DNA of 64,000 bases from Puccinia triticina. Lineage: Eukaryota; Basidiomycota; Pucciniomycetes; Pucciniales; Pucciniaceae. Numbering within the stretch: position 1 is the stretch's first letter; every line of letters starts with the position of its first letter. The notes beneath the pieces are model-generated. The model was not told where the DNA came from and searched no databases. It saw only the letters and a program-made list of their open reading frames with translations. Below are positions 46,101 through 56,333 of the stretch, one piece after another. The position numbers and the translations under genes were made by a program. The stretch covers positions 6,820,001 to 6,884,000 of the forward strand of contig NC_070562.1 of the NCBI RefSeq assembly GCF_026914185.1, written 5' to 3'.

Positions 46101-46919
46101 CGAAATCTCCTGCCTTCCTTGTGCTCTAACCTTCCACCCAACACCACTCAATCTCTATTGAAGTTTATCACACCTAGCAAAAGTACCGGGCAGTTCTCAC
46201 AAGCTGCGAACACAAAACTAATAGATTTTTCAAAGTTGAATTATAATCCTAAGAAGCTTGAGACACTTGACCTCAAAACTCATGAGAATCTTGTTCGCAG
46301 CTTCAAGCAGAAATTTTCTGTTCAGGCCGCTTTGTCCACTAGTATCTACAAATCCTGGAGAAGAAGCGATGATTCCATCTTAATTCCAAGGCTAGTACAT
46401 CAACAAAAATCAATCACGTTTGGCCATGTAAGCTACACAACCGTCAACAAGCACATTGGGAATAGCACCATCTTCTATCGGGTTTTGGGTACCAAGGGTG
46501 ACATCCGAAACGTTTGTGGCCAAATAAGTCAGATCTTCACCATGTGTTTCTCAACCAGGAAGGACACCCCCAGTTCAATCCACCTGTGGTTTGAAGTTGA
46601 ACGTTTCAACAACTTATCAGCTTGTGATCAAAAGAAACACCGATTTGAAGATTGGCCCTATGCCCGAACTCACATCGTTTACGATTCAAAGACAAAGAAG
46701 GACTACATAGAAATGGATGCAATCATCGGACATGGGGCTACATGGCGCTTACCTCAAAAATTACTTGGCATCAATAAAAAAGCTCTTTTGATAGTTGATT
46801 TGAGCAAAAATGTGAGTAAATCTTTATGCTCTTTGGTCGTAAGCTTAGAAATCATTGTGCTGAATTTGAAATGAATCGAACTTTAGGGATTGGTTTGCTT
46901 GCATGCTGCTGAGTTGTAG
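43183..46919 (+). CDS. Plavaka/Tnp2-type (CACTA-related) transposase, intact
   Basis: DDE transposase of the CMC/EnSpm group, which cuts and pastes the element in the nucleus. Exons 43183-43840, 43908-45977, 46051-46811 and 46887-46919 total 3522 nt, a whole number of codons, giving 1173 residues. Introns are 67, 73 and 75 nt. Order: N-terminal Cys cluster (CKCNKC), a disordered part with three tandem SHAEPGHTETSNQA-like repeats at about 135-175, then the catalytic core. Candidate acidic residues are D423 in NIDWF, D520 in GPIVCDLPAI and E611 in AIVEPMHNIFLGL, with the Cys/His cluster KHLCCFCLVC between the last two. A long acidic insert (about 650-730) precedes the helical C-terminal part with HHLALHLPD and WSFERLNG. 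No stop or frameshift was seen. The last exon is only 11 codons and ends 7 bp before a MITE, so the original C-terminus may have differed. Confidence 0.82.
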
Positions 46920-46926
46920 ATTCTCA

Positions 46927-47876
46927 CACTGCAAGAAAAACTCTAGAAACTGCTTGCAGTTGAGATGCAAGAGCTCAAGGCAAGCTATGCCTCATGCATG
47001 AATCAAGCACTGGTTGATCCCATGCACATTGCCTAATTTATGCAAGAGTGAGTCTAAGGTACAAAAAACTGAGTACAGGAGTTGATACCTGTGCAAATTC
47101 CCCTTTCATGTGAAAATTCCCCTTTCATTTGCACATACCCCTTTCATGTGCACATATCCCTTTTGTATGCATTCACCTTTCATAATGTGTACATAGCCCT
47201 TTATGTGCACATACCCCTTTCATGTGTGTATATCCCTTTCATGTGTGTATATCCCTTTCATGTGTGTATATCCCTTTCATGTGCATGTATCCCTTTCACA
47301 ATGTGTACATACCCCTTTCATCATGTGTTCATGACCCATTCATGTTTACATGTCCCCTTTGAGTTTTTTACATCCCTTTCAATACCCCTTTCATCATTCA
47401 GGTTTACATACCCCTTTGATGTTTACATATCCCTTTCATGTGCAAATACCTCTTACTGCACATACCCCTTTCATGCATGAATACCCCTTTCATGCATACA
47501 TACCCCTTTCATCATGTGCACATATCCCTTTTATGTGTTTATACACCTTCTCACATTCCCCTTTCATGCGTACATATTTCTTTCATCTGTACATATCCCT
47601 TTCATGTGTACATACCCTATTTATGTTATTCTGGCTGAATTAAATGGCACATGGAGCGTTAATAAAAGAAAATAAAAGGGTGCTCAGGGGGATGCTCATT
47701 TGCCTCAACCTACTGCATGAGCACTACAGCATGTTCAACATTGAAATGGTGAACAAGGTACACAGTGAAGGTGTGCCAGCACAGAATTTGGGTGCTTGAC
47801 TCCAGCTTGAGCCAATCTTTGATTGAAGCTTGCTGCATCTCAACTGCAAGCAGTTTCTAGAGTTTTTCTTGCAGTG
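46927..47876. mobile_element. CACTG-ended MITE, 950 bp, 3-bp duplication, satellite interior
   Basis: Left CACTGCAAGAAAAACTC and the right mirror GAGTTTTTCTTGCAGTG extend over about 45 bp of inverted repeat (including CTAGAAACTGCTTGCAG). TCA flanks both sides (46924-46926, 47877-47879), matching the 3-bp duplication of CACTA-type elements. The middle is a tandem satellite (47090-47640). It lies directly behind the Plavaka transposase and could be mobilised by a transposase of that class. Confidence 0.85.
47090..47640. repeat. About 19-bp satellite (CCCTTTCATGTG units) inside the MITE
   Basis: Roughly 28 units of CCCTTTCATGTGYRYATAY occur. The cleanest run (47221-47280) has an exact 19-bp period and other units vary by a few bases. 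Frames across it encode Cys/His/Tyr/Pro repeats (YPFHV) and are repeat translation. Confidence 0.85.
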
Positions 47877-48099
47877 TCAGTTACTGCGCTTTTTCGAGCC
47901 AAAAAAACCCAATCGGTTTTACATCATGCAAATAGGTGTACCCGAGATTCCAAGTGGCCTACTCCAAAATAAGCGCTTCAATGTTTTCTTGTTTTTTGTT
48001 TTAAGTTTTAAATTTTGATCTGAAGTCGGACAAGCTTGCCAAAACATATTGAATCTCAAAGTTGATGTGGTTAACTCAGCATTTTTTTTTCTTCACCAG

Positions 48100-49500
48100 T
48101 AACGGTGAAACCGGTGCGCTGCGCTGACATCAGCGCCACTTTTAGCGCAGCGCAGCGGTCTACCGCTGATCCTCCAGCCCAATCAGCGTTGGCGCTGCGC
48201 TAACGCTGAATTCAGTGGTTCGCCGCGGACACCTGCTGTTGATCAGCGTTGACGCAGCGAAGGGCGCTAACGCTGAAAATCAGCGCAGCGCAGCGGAATG
48301 ACCGCTGATGGCCGCTGACCGCTTTTTCAGCGTCAGCGCGCTGATTTTGCTGGTTGTTGCCGGGAGCGCAGCGGGAGGGGAGAGTAGTCCACGGGGCCGT
48401 GTTGCTTGGGTCCCTGGATCTTGCTGTAAGCCAAGGGTACCCGGGTCTTCTTGACCCTGTATTGCAGGCCCACGTGAGGCAGAGGCGCCCCCTCGCCTAA
48501 TACAGGGACCTCGGGGCCACCTCAGCCGTCAAGGAGGGCGACTCAAGAGCTGGCCTCTCCTCAAGTCCTTCCCCCTCAGGAACTCCCTCCTGCTCGCCCT
48601 TTGCGTCTCCATCCATTTCCCCCCCCCCCCCCCCCCCCCCCCCAACACGGCCTTGTGTCGGAAAAGGGACTCTAGCGGAAACAATTTTCTTCTCCACCCA
48701 CCCACCCCACGACAATTAGCTTACAGCCAGACCCAGGGTCTGGCGCATCGACCACTGCACCCTTCTGGGCTGCACCTGCTCCCGGAGGACCCGCTCCGCT
48801 ATCCTACTCCTCCCTCGCAGGTGGCTCTAGACTCTTAGAATCCCTCTGCGGATTCTTGGATCCTATGACGGGCCACGAGGAGGGGTAACCCTAGCGGGGG
48901 CGGGGACCACACCTCCCCCCGACCCACACACGGAAGCCTTGGGGAACCCCTCCCGGGTCCTCGGGGCTTCCTAGGCGCGCTAAGCTGCGCTGAACCTGTG
49001 AGCAGGAAGTGTAAAACCTAACTAGGTGGGGACCCCCCCGGGACCCCGCCGAGAACAGATCCCTGCGCACTGCTTGAGTCTGAGTGCGGCCCCGCTGCGT
49101 CCAGGTTGAATGGATGCGCACTATTGGGCACTGAACATGGCTGCAGTGACAATGGTGCTGCCAGCGCACTAACCCAGCGCACTAACTAGAGCGATTCATC
49201 CACACAATCAACCAACCATTTGCCCCTCATGGGACCTCAATTGGTCCTCATGACCATGTTAAGGCGCCGCAAAATCAGCGCGCTGACGCTGAAAAAGCAA
49301 TCAGCGACTGTCAGTGGTCAATCAGCGGTCATTCCGCTGCGCTGATTTAGCGGCGCTGAAATTACCATTTTTTTCCGGTGAAATTAATCAGTGGAATTAG
49401 CGCAGCACTTTCCCCGCTGATTTTTAGCCCAGCGCAGCGCTCCCAAAAACCTCTGCGCTGTTTGCAGCGCAGTGGTTTCACCGTTTTCACCAGGCAGTGG
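48100..49500. repeat. CAGCG foldback element split by a GC-rich LTR-like insert
   Basis: The left part (48100-48370) starts AACGGTGAAACCGGTGCGC. The right part (49265-49495) ends GGTTTCACCGTTTTCACC. Both are packed with inverted CAGCGC/GCGCTG words and read as the two halves of one foldback. Between them, 48380-49250 is GC-rich, with a run of 20 or more C at about 48620-48643 and LTR-like words shared with 25560-25730. Exact borders of the insert are not resolved. Confidence 0.5.
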
Positions 49501-49539
49501 CTTGGTGGTAGGGGTCAAATTTAGGAATACGCCCCCAGG

Positions 49540-50290
49540 CAATGGTGAAAGGCTATGCTGCCCTACGCAAAGCACTTGTTTTAGCGCAGAGCAGCGGGTA
49601 CCTGCTACGTGCCTATCCCAAAAAGGTGTAGCACAGCGCCTGTAGAACTGCACTACACTTTTTACCAGGGGGAAAAAGCCCAAAAATGCCGTGCTTTTGC
49701 AAAAAAATAGCGCAGTGCAGCAAAAAAACGCTCCTTTCCCGCTACATGCACTTTTTGGCTGTAAAAGCGTAGTAGCGGAGCCCAGCGCCATTCGTGGCGG
49801 CTGCGCTGCTACGCAGGGATTGATGCATGTACCCACCCATCACATCCATCATCCGGCCAGCAATGGTGTGGACTGAGCCAGCACTACTTCCCCACTCCCA
49901 ATTCCTGTCAGTTTGTGGTTCTGCTACTCTTAGCTTTATCATACCTGCTGGTGTCACTCATCCATGACCTGGCATTTACAGGTCTTACCCTCAATTAGGG
50001 ATCTTCATGTGACACCAGTGGATGTTCATTCACCCACCTGCAGCAATTCATATCCAAGCGTCCTTAGTACAGTGGTTAGTACACTTGACATGGATATAAG
50101 AGACATGGGTTCAACTCCCATAGGACACATAATATTTTATGGAGTTTCACAATTCCCTCCCTCCCTCACCAATCTATTGTGCAATTCCTGCTTGAATATG
50201 ACTTGCATACACCCAGAAGATGCCCCTTCTAAGTTCTATCCCTTCAAATACAACCAAGCACTTCCCCGTTATGGGTTCCTTGGCCAGGGA
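49540..50290. repeat. Dispersed repeat, inverted copy of 10225-10830
   Basis: Shares ordered words with the minus strand of 10225-10830 (see that entry), including GGTGAAAGGCTATGCTG near 49540 and the CCCTCACCAATCT..TTGAATATGACTTGC block near 50165-50210. This copy also carries a tRNA-like sequence that the other lacks at this position. Confidence 0.6.
50058..50128 (+). ncRNA. tRNA-like sequence, D and T arms intact
   Basis: Acceptor GCGTCCT against AGGACAC (6 of 7 pairs), a perfect D stem GTAC/GTAC around AGTGGTTA, and a perfect T stem ATGGG/CCCAT around TTCAACT. The AGTGGTTAGTA loop resembles tRNA-Asp. The anticodon arm is mispaired and position 33 is not T, so it is probably a tRNA pseudogene or SINE head. 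Confidence 0.45.
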
Positions 50291-50519
50291 TTATCTTGCC
50301 TGTCCTGCAAGCTCGGCCAATGATTGCTCATCAGGTTGGTCCAGCCTGGTGATAGGAACTATTGAGCATGGGCTCAGCAGCCATATGTGGCTGCACAACA
50401 AGGTTAGGATGGAAGGGGACTTCTCAGACTGTCAGAAGCTCATTGATGGGGATTGTGAATGTCAGCCAGCTACCCAGTAGGAGCTGGCTAGACAAATAAA
50501 TTTCATAACAACTATGTTT

Positions 50520-50645
50520 TTGAGCGCACAGTCAGCGCGCTCCTTTCTCATAAATAAGCGCACCTGCAGCGCGCTCCTTTTCATAGTAAAGTGCTAAGGC
50601 AGCGCGCTCCTTTTCGTACTGAGCGCACCCGTAGCGCGCTCCTTA
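50520..50645. repeat. About 33-bp tandem repeat with GCGCGCTCC motif
   Basis: Four units with GCGCGCTCC begin at 50535, 50569, 50602 and 50634, each followed by TTTTC and an AT-rich spacer ending GAGCGCAC or similar. No gene. Confidence 0.7.
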
Positions 50646-50649
50646 ATTT

Positions 50650-51659
50650 AATAGTAAATAAATATTAAAAAGAAATAGAAAAAATCTAAGAATAAATTAA
50701 AAGGAAAAAGCTATAAAAAATCTAAGAATAAAATGAAAAAGAAGGCTCGGCTAACGCCGGCCCAGGCATTGACAACTAGGCTATAACTAATCCACACGGC
50801 CAAAGCGGTCTATCCTCCCCTTGAAGAGGAGAGGACAAGACCAGGAGGAATAGCATAAAAAGGGGGTCGGTTCGCCCCTCCGGATGCTTTTTCCCCCCAT
50901 CTTCACATTAACCGACAAAAACTAGCCCAGCCCCTTTTCTTTGATATCCTCTCGACAAACGTTTTGGCCCTCTAGTTTTTGCCTGATTCTCTGAAGTTCA
51001 GCCATCGCACTCGGCGCGCCCTCTCAACGCGCCTATTCCCCTTTCTATCCTCACCCTCTGCGAACAACACAACCCCTGATCCTCTCTCTGACCTCTTCGC
51101 CGCCATCTACTCGCCGAAGACTACTGTCCAGTAGTGAGTACCGTTTCTCTGTTCGTCATCTTTGGAGGATTTTAGATCTCATCGGGGTTTATTGGTAAAC
51201 TACCCCTGTTCTACAGGCCCCCGCCATTTTCAGGCACTTAAACACCCCTGGTCGCAGGCCCTGAACCAACTCTCTGAGGGCACTTAAATACCCCTAACTT
51301 AGTTAGGCCCCTCTATAAAATAAAATGCATTTTTTTTATATCTCCGCCGGTGTTCTTATCCAGAAAACCGCGCTACTTTCTTACTCATCAGCCGGTGTAG
51401 CTTGAAGAGTATAGCTCTTGGTATCACCGCGGCTGACAGTGAAAACCCTAAATTCCAGGTCACAAAAAAGAAGAAGAGCTATGAGACTGCCAAAACTAAA
51501 TGAGTATTTAAATAAAACTAAAGGCCAACACAGCTTTGCTGCCGCAGGGTCCAGGTGCCCCCCCCCCCTGCTCATCTTTCCCTAGGATAACTAAGCCTCT
51601 CAAACAGAGGGGGGGGGGACCCCCATATCCCAAAGGGACTATCCTTAGGAGAGGCTTAT
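50650..51659. other. No supported gene; AT-rich then CT-rich sequence
   Basis: 50640-50760 is A-rich with two near-repeated AAAATCTAAGAATAAA words. 50880-51180 is pyrimidine-rich, like a fungal leader or LTR R/U5 region, but no start codon with an extended frame follows. C and G homopolymers lie at about 51559 and 51609. Confidence 0.3.
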
Positions 51660-51750
51660 TGTTGAAATTACTCAGGTGAAAAGAATTGTGTGTTGTGGGA
51701 TTTGAACCCACGACCTTCTACATTCATGAGAGCTGCTCTTATACCACTGA

Positions 51751-51906
51751 CACTACAGGCATGTAGCTGTCCCTGCGGGATGCAGCGTCACCCTGTTGTT
51801 GCAAGCCCGCGTGACTGCGCAAGTAGGTGCAGTCACTGCGGCCGCGAACCTAAATGCAACGTCAGGTGACGCTGCGGGCCCCAACAACACCTATTTGCCC
51901 GTAGTG
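51751..51906. mobile_element. 156-bp CACTA MITE inserted in the LTR tRNA-like unit
   Basis: It starts CACTACAGGCATG and ends TTGCCCGTAGTG. TGA on both sides (51748-51750, 51907-51909) is the 3-bp duplication. Comparing with the intact LTR at 53064-53246 gives the empty site directly. Subterminal GCAGCGTCACC and GGTGACGCTGC words are also inverted. Confidence 0.88.
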
Positions 51907-52059
51907 TGAGCTAAACACACTGTTGGTCTTACTGGTGATTTATGGAACTTAGATCGTATAGCTTGGCCACTCAAATGGGGCTTGAAGTATATATTCCAAC
52001 ACACCCCCTTGCTTCATGCACCATGAGCAAACTATGAAGATTGCATATGCAAATCTAAT

Positions 52060-52300
52060 ATGTTTGTCATGTATCATACACCACGGAGCGCCCCCAACCG
52101 CGGTTGGACGTGGGACGCGATGTGGAGACGACCCCCGCGACCCCGCCCTGAAGTTCTGGTGTCACCTGGAGCGGGAGTGATCGCCACCTGCGGTCGGCGC
52201 GACCTGCCACGTGATTCCCACGTGCGGAGCCCGCGGTCGGCAAATTCCTTACGTTGGCCTGCCGTGGGCGCCGCGGTCGGGGTCCGGTGAGCGGGCAGCA
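52060..52300. repeat. GC-rich repeat shared with 19445-19760 (opposite orientation)
   Basis: Ordered matches to the minus strand of 19500-19760: ATACACCACGGAGCGC, GACGTGGGA, GGAGCCCGCGGTCGG, CGCCGTGGGCGCCGCGGTC. It lies in the interior of the miniature LTR element. Probably an older retroelement piece. Confidence 0.5.
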
Positions 52301-53091
52301 AAAATATGGCTTTCTACCCGGGTTCGAACCCGCCAACCTGCATGTCGAGCACCGACATGATACGCTCGCTTAGGAGAGGCACCAGCCTTGCCGACTAGGG
52401 CATCGGACATTTCCATACTACCAGGCGGTTTATTGTGTTATATGCACCCCATTTCTCCAAATTTTGTCAGACAAAGTCTGCGGATTTGGACAAGACTCTT
52501 TTTGTCTTTTTTTTTTTTTTTTAATTTCTCACTTATGTAGCCTTTTTCCAAACATGGAAAGAGGCTCACAAAAAATTTTTTTTTTTTTAAAAAAAAAATC
52601 AGTTCTTGGTTGGCCTAACGCGGGCTCAACCAGAGTACAACGTTGGCGCGCTCGCTGAGTAAAGCTGGTTGGGCTCTTTTCATGCCCAACCAGCTTCCCC
52701 TGTGGGCACGCGGATCAGAGCCGGCATGGGTTGGCTGCGTTTAGACACGGCCGACCCATCCGACCGCCCGCGGTGCTGGATGGGTCGGGTCAAGGGGGGC
52801 CCAACCAATCTTCAACACAATCCGATCCCGCGGTCAAAGTCTGGGCGGGCAGGTTGGCGCCCACCCGGGCCAACCTTTCGCCGACCGCGCCGTTGGGCCC
52901 ACGTCAACCCAAGCTCGAATTCAAGCGGTGGTGTAGATGATGATTAATGCATAACAATTATGAAATTTGATATTGCATATGCATATGGAAGCATGAATAT
53001 CAAATAAGCACAGGGTTTGTCCAACTTTAATTCAATTCACTGAGAGCATCCGTACTGATAATGTGTTGAAATTACTCAGGTGAAAAGAATT

Positions 53092-53165
53092 GTGTGTTGT
53101 GGGATTTGAACCCGCAACGCTCTACATTCATGAGAGCTGCTCTTATACCACTGAGCTAAACACAC
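53092..53165 (-). ncRNA. tRNA-like Pol III unit inside the LTR
   Basis: On the minus strand the acceptor GTGTGTT pairs fully with AACACAC, the D stem GCTC/GAGC is perfect, and the T arm reads GCGGGTTCAAATCCCAC. Box A TAGCTCAGTGG and box B GGTTCAAATCC fit the Pol III consensus. The anticodon stem GCTCT/AGAGC pairs, but its loop is 9 nt, so it is not a standard tRNA. The other LTR carries the same unit, split by a MITE. Confidence 0.65.
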
Positions 53166-53550
53166 TGTTGGTCTTACTGGTGATTTATGGAACTTAGATC
53201 ATATAGATTGGCCACTCAAATGGGGCTTGAAGTATATATTCCAACACTTATGACTTATGTCATACTTTTTACCTGAGAGGTTGGGGCTTTTGTGGCTTTT
53301 TATGCCATTTTTTCCTTTCACCCTCCACACAGCAAAAACTGGCAAACCTCTTCAGGAGCCCTGAAGGGTCAATATAGCTGACCTTCTTGGCTTGAGATCC
53401 CTGTCCTCATAATGAGTATTGGATGCACAAGCTGGATTGGCCGAGGCATATTAACCAGAGCTTGGAGAGCTTGGATCCTGTGGAATTGAATTGAATGAGC
53501 ATACTGTTTTCCAAGGTCAGTTCAATCCACACATGTCATACAGCCCAGAA

Positions 53551-53721
53551 TGGAGGACTTCCTGTTGATCTGGAAAGTCAGATCTGAGCCGCCAGATTTC
53601 AGATTTTGCAGGGCAATCTAGGTTTCCAAAGATCCCCGAAGCAATCCAGACTCCCAAATTCCAGATTTCCCTGTGAAATCTGAAATTCCAGATTTATTCA
53701 AAAATGACGGGAAGTCCTCCA
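53551..53721. mobile_element. Short hairpin MITE (TGGAGGACTTCC ends)
   Basis: TGGAGGACTTCC at the left mirrors GGAAGTCCTCCA at the right. The interior repeats CCAGATTTC and GAAATCTG words in both orientations, so the 171 bp can fold as a long hairpin. No clear target duplication. Confidence 0.6.
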
Positions 53722-53929
53722 ATACCCCACAAACCATAAGTTTGGACGGTCATGGGAGGAGAAAACTTGGACTTCTAGAGACATGTGTAACGGCAAAAGA
53801 TAGGGAAGAGTGAGACAATTCTAATGATTCAAAGGGCATGGGCCCTTTGGGAACAGGGTCAAAAATTGAAAGGCACAAAATTGCCTGCAAAAACATTTGC
53901 AAGATCAGAATCTCTCAGGCCAAAATGTG

Positions 53930-55825
53930 GAAATTAGCCCCAAGTCCCTAAAATTTTACAGAAATCTAAATACACTCTTTAGAGAATATGTATTGTGAGA
54001 TTCACGGCATTAGTACTCCTCAGGGAGACCCTGTGTAGCCGGGGGGCTAATTTGGCGGATTTCCTACTAAGGCAAACCCCCAAAACCTTATTGGTGGTGC
54101 TCCAAACGGCCCCAATATTTTTTTGCTATAAGAATACACTCTTTAAAACAAATGTTAAGCTTCACGGCATTAGGCTGATTTGGCGGATTTCCTACTAAGG
54201 CAATCCACTAAATCCTTAGCTACAGTGGTCCAAATGCCCCCAGATTTTCTCTGCAACATAAAGACACTCTCTAGAGCATATGTTAAGATTCACAGAATTA
54301 GAACTCCTCAGGGAGACCCTGTGTAGCTGGGGGCGGATTTGGCGGATTTCCTACTAAGGCAAACCCCGGAAACCTTATCTATGGTGCTCCAAACGGCCCC
54401 AATTTTTTTCTGCCATAAGAATACACCCTTTAAAAGATATTTTAAGCTCCAAGGAGGTATTACACATCAGGAAAACCTTCTATTCACTGTGGTGTAGCGT
54501 AGCACAGCACAAATGCGCTACTTTTTAGTGTAGCGTTAGTGCAATTGCGCATATCTGCGTTAATGCTAGGTGCACAGGGTGCAAAGCTATTTTAGCTTTT
54601 AGCGAAGCGTTAGTGCAGATACGCGCAATTGCACTAACGCTACACCAAAAAATAGTGCATTTGCGCTGCGCTACGCTACACCACGGTTGATAGAAGGTGT
54701 TCCTGATGTGTAATACCTCCTTAGAGCTTGAAATATTTTCTAGAGAGTTTATTCTTATGGAAGAAAAAATTTGGGGCCGTTTGGAGCACCGTAGATAACA
54801 TTTCGGGGGTTTGCCTTAGTAGGAAATCCGCCAAATCAGCCCCCGGCTACAAAGGGTCTCCCTGAGGAGTGCTAATGCCGTGAAGACTCACATATGTTCT
54901 AGAGAGTGTATTTATTTGGCAGAAAAAATCTGGGGGCATTTGGACCACCATAGCTAAGGATTTGGTGGATTGCCTTAGTAGGAAATCCGCCAAATTAGCC
55001 CCCTGGCTCCACAGGGTCTCCCTGAGGAGTACTAATGCTGTGAAGTTCCAAATATTCTCTAAAGAAAGTATTTAGATTTCTGGAAAATTTTTAGGGTGTT
55101 TGCCAACACTGGGTCGCTACGCTAACCATAGCGGTTAGCGTAGCGTAGCGCAGCGCAAATGCGCTATTTTTTAGCGTAGCGTTAGCGCAATTGCACGCAT
55201 ATGCGCTAACGCTACGCGCACGCGGTGCGCAGCTATTTTAGCTGATAGAGTAGCGTTAGCGCAGATGCGCGCAATTGCGCTAACGCTACACATGCAGGGC
55301 GCAAAAGAGCGCGCGCTACGCTGCGCTACAGCGCCTTTAGCGGGAAAAAAGGGCTTTTTTTCCGCTAAAAGCGCTGTAGCGCAGCGCAGCGTAGCGTAGC
55401 GACTTTAGCGGCGCGCTAACGCTAACAAAGAATTGGCGCGCTGTTAGCGCCGCTGAAAATTAGCGCAGCGTAGCGGCGCTAACAGCGCGCTAACGCTATG
55501 CAAAATAGATGGGCGCTTTTTGCCGCTACGCTAACGCGTAGCGCTGAAATAGCGTAGCGTAGCGCAGCGACCCAGTGTTGAACTGTTTGGGTACAACAGT
55601 GACGAGATATTTTTTTTGTACATTCCGTCATTTTTTGTCAAATTAATGTATTGACTCCCATTCTCAAGAGGGGAATTAATTAATTGACTCCCAAAACCCC
55701 CTGGGTCGAATCCAGGTCCTGAGGACCCAGGGGGGACGTCCCAAGACGGTCCGCTCGACGTCAACAACTTTTTGCAGTCGATTTATTAATTCTTGGGAGT
55801 CAATTTTTCAACTCCCTAAAAATAC
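53930..55825. mobile_element. Third palindromic MULE MITE, with two nested foldbacks
   Basis: Inverted arms (53940-54480 and 54695-55095) carry the same CTCAGGGAGACCCTGTG-type words as the elements at 8 and 57 kb. The centre is a TAGCG foldback (54486-54690) instead of the usual spacer. The right arm is split by another insert (55104-55580), after which the terminal GACTCCC motifs resume and end in TTTTTCAACTCCC at 55823. The left terminal motifs are missing, so that end is truncated. Confidence 0.65.
55104..55580. mobile_element. TAGCG foldback MITE with CAACACTGGGTCGC ends
   Basis: CAACACTGGGTCGCTACGC at the left mirrors AGCGACCCAGTGTTG at the right. The 477-bp interior consists almost entirely of inverted GCGCTAACGCTA / TAGCGTTAGCGC words. 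It disrupts the right arm of the MULE MITE. No unambiguous duplication is visible. Confidence 0.7.
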
Positions 55826-55839
55826 CACCAATCAATAAA

Positions 55840-56333
55840 CGGACTTACTTTGCGCTCTGCGAAAAACTCTTTGCGCACTGCACAGTGCGCAAAGTCCCCA
55901 AACATTTCCTGCACTGCGGGAGAAATATCAAAGTATTTCAAGTTTTTTCTTGACCAATGAATGGAAAGGCTTCTTATTGGCCTCTGTGAATTTTTGGGAG
56001 TTTTTCCAGATTTCCTTGTATGCCAAAAAAATTATTAAAAGCAAAAAACAGATGTAGAATTTGGGTGCCTGAAAATCAAAGTTCCCAAGGGCAGAAAATT
56101 CAAAATAATTTATTGACTCATCATGCATGGTACATATAGGAACAGCCATTTTGAAACTTTTTAGCTACTTTTTGCAAGAGTAAGGGTCTCAAAAATGAGG
56201 AAATTTCACCACATAATAGCAAAATTTGGTGGATTGCACATGAAATTTTCTCATTTTTCAGACCCTTTATCTTGCATAAAGTAGCTAAAAAGTTCAAAAA
56301 TGGCTGCTCCTATATTTTCCATGAGTTAATAAA
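55840..56333. repeat. Outer inverted structure, left half (right half 63857-64000)
   Basis: The segment 55930-56025 (TTTCAAGTTTTTTC, CCTCTGTGAATTTTTGGGAG, CTTGTATGC) matches the minus strand of 63870-64000 in order, at moderate identity. 56095-56330 also contains its own inverted pair (GGAACAGCCATTTTGAAAC and AAAAATGGCTGCTCC). The MULE MITE inserted into this older foldback. Confidence 0.55.

Larger units (their letters stand above)
51660..53246 (-). mobile_element. Miniature LTR retroelement (TRIM-like), 5-bp duplication CTTAT
   Basis: Two TG..CA terminal repeats lie at 51660-52001 and 53064-53246. Removing a 156-bp insertion and its 3-bp duplication from the first leaves exactly 183 bp, the length of the second. 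The flanks are CTTAT on both sides (51655-51659, 53247-53251). In minus orientation the repeat starts TGTTGGAATATATAC and the downstream copy is preceded by AAGGGGGTG, a purine-rich tract. No canonical TGG primer site was seen after the upstream copy. The internal 1062 bp contain no gag or pol and hold GC-rich sequence shared with 19.5 kb. Non-autonomous. Confidence 0.85.

Noticed and set aside
47082..47643. Cys/His/Tyr-rich repeat protein
   Set aside because: Pure translation of the 19-bp satellite inside a MITE; all frames give similar repeats.
48619..48643. Telomere or centromere signal at C-homopolymer runs
   Set aside because: Runs of C occur singly at several places (about 8927, 16475, 39069, 48619) without telomeric repeat units; they are probably slippage tracts.
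53092..53165. Functional tRNA-Met gene (CAT in the loop)
   Set aside because: The anticodon loop would be 9 nt and the sequence is part of both LTRs of a retroelement.
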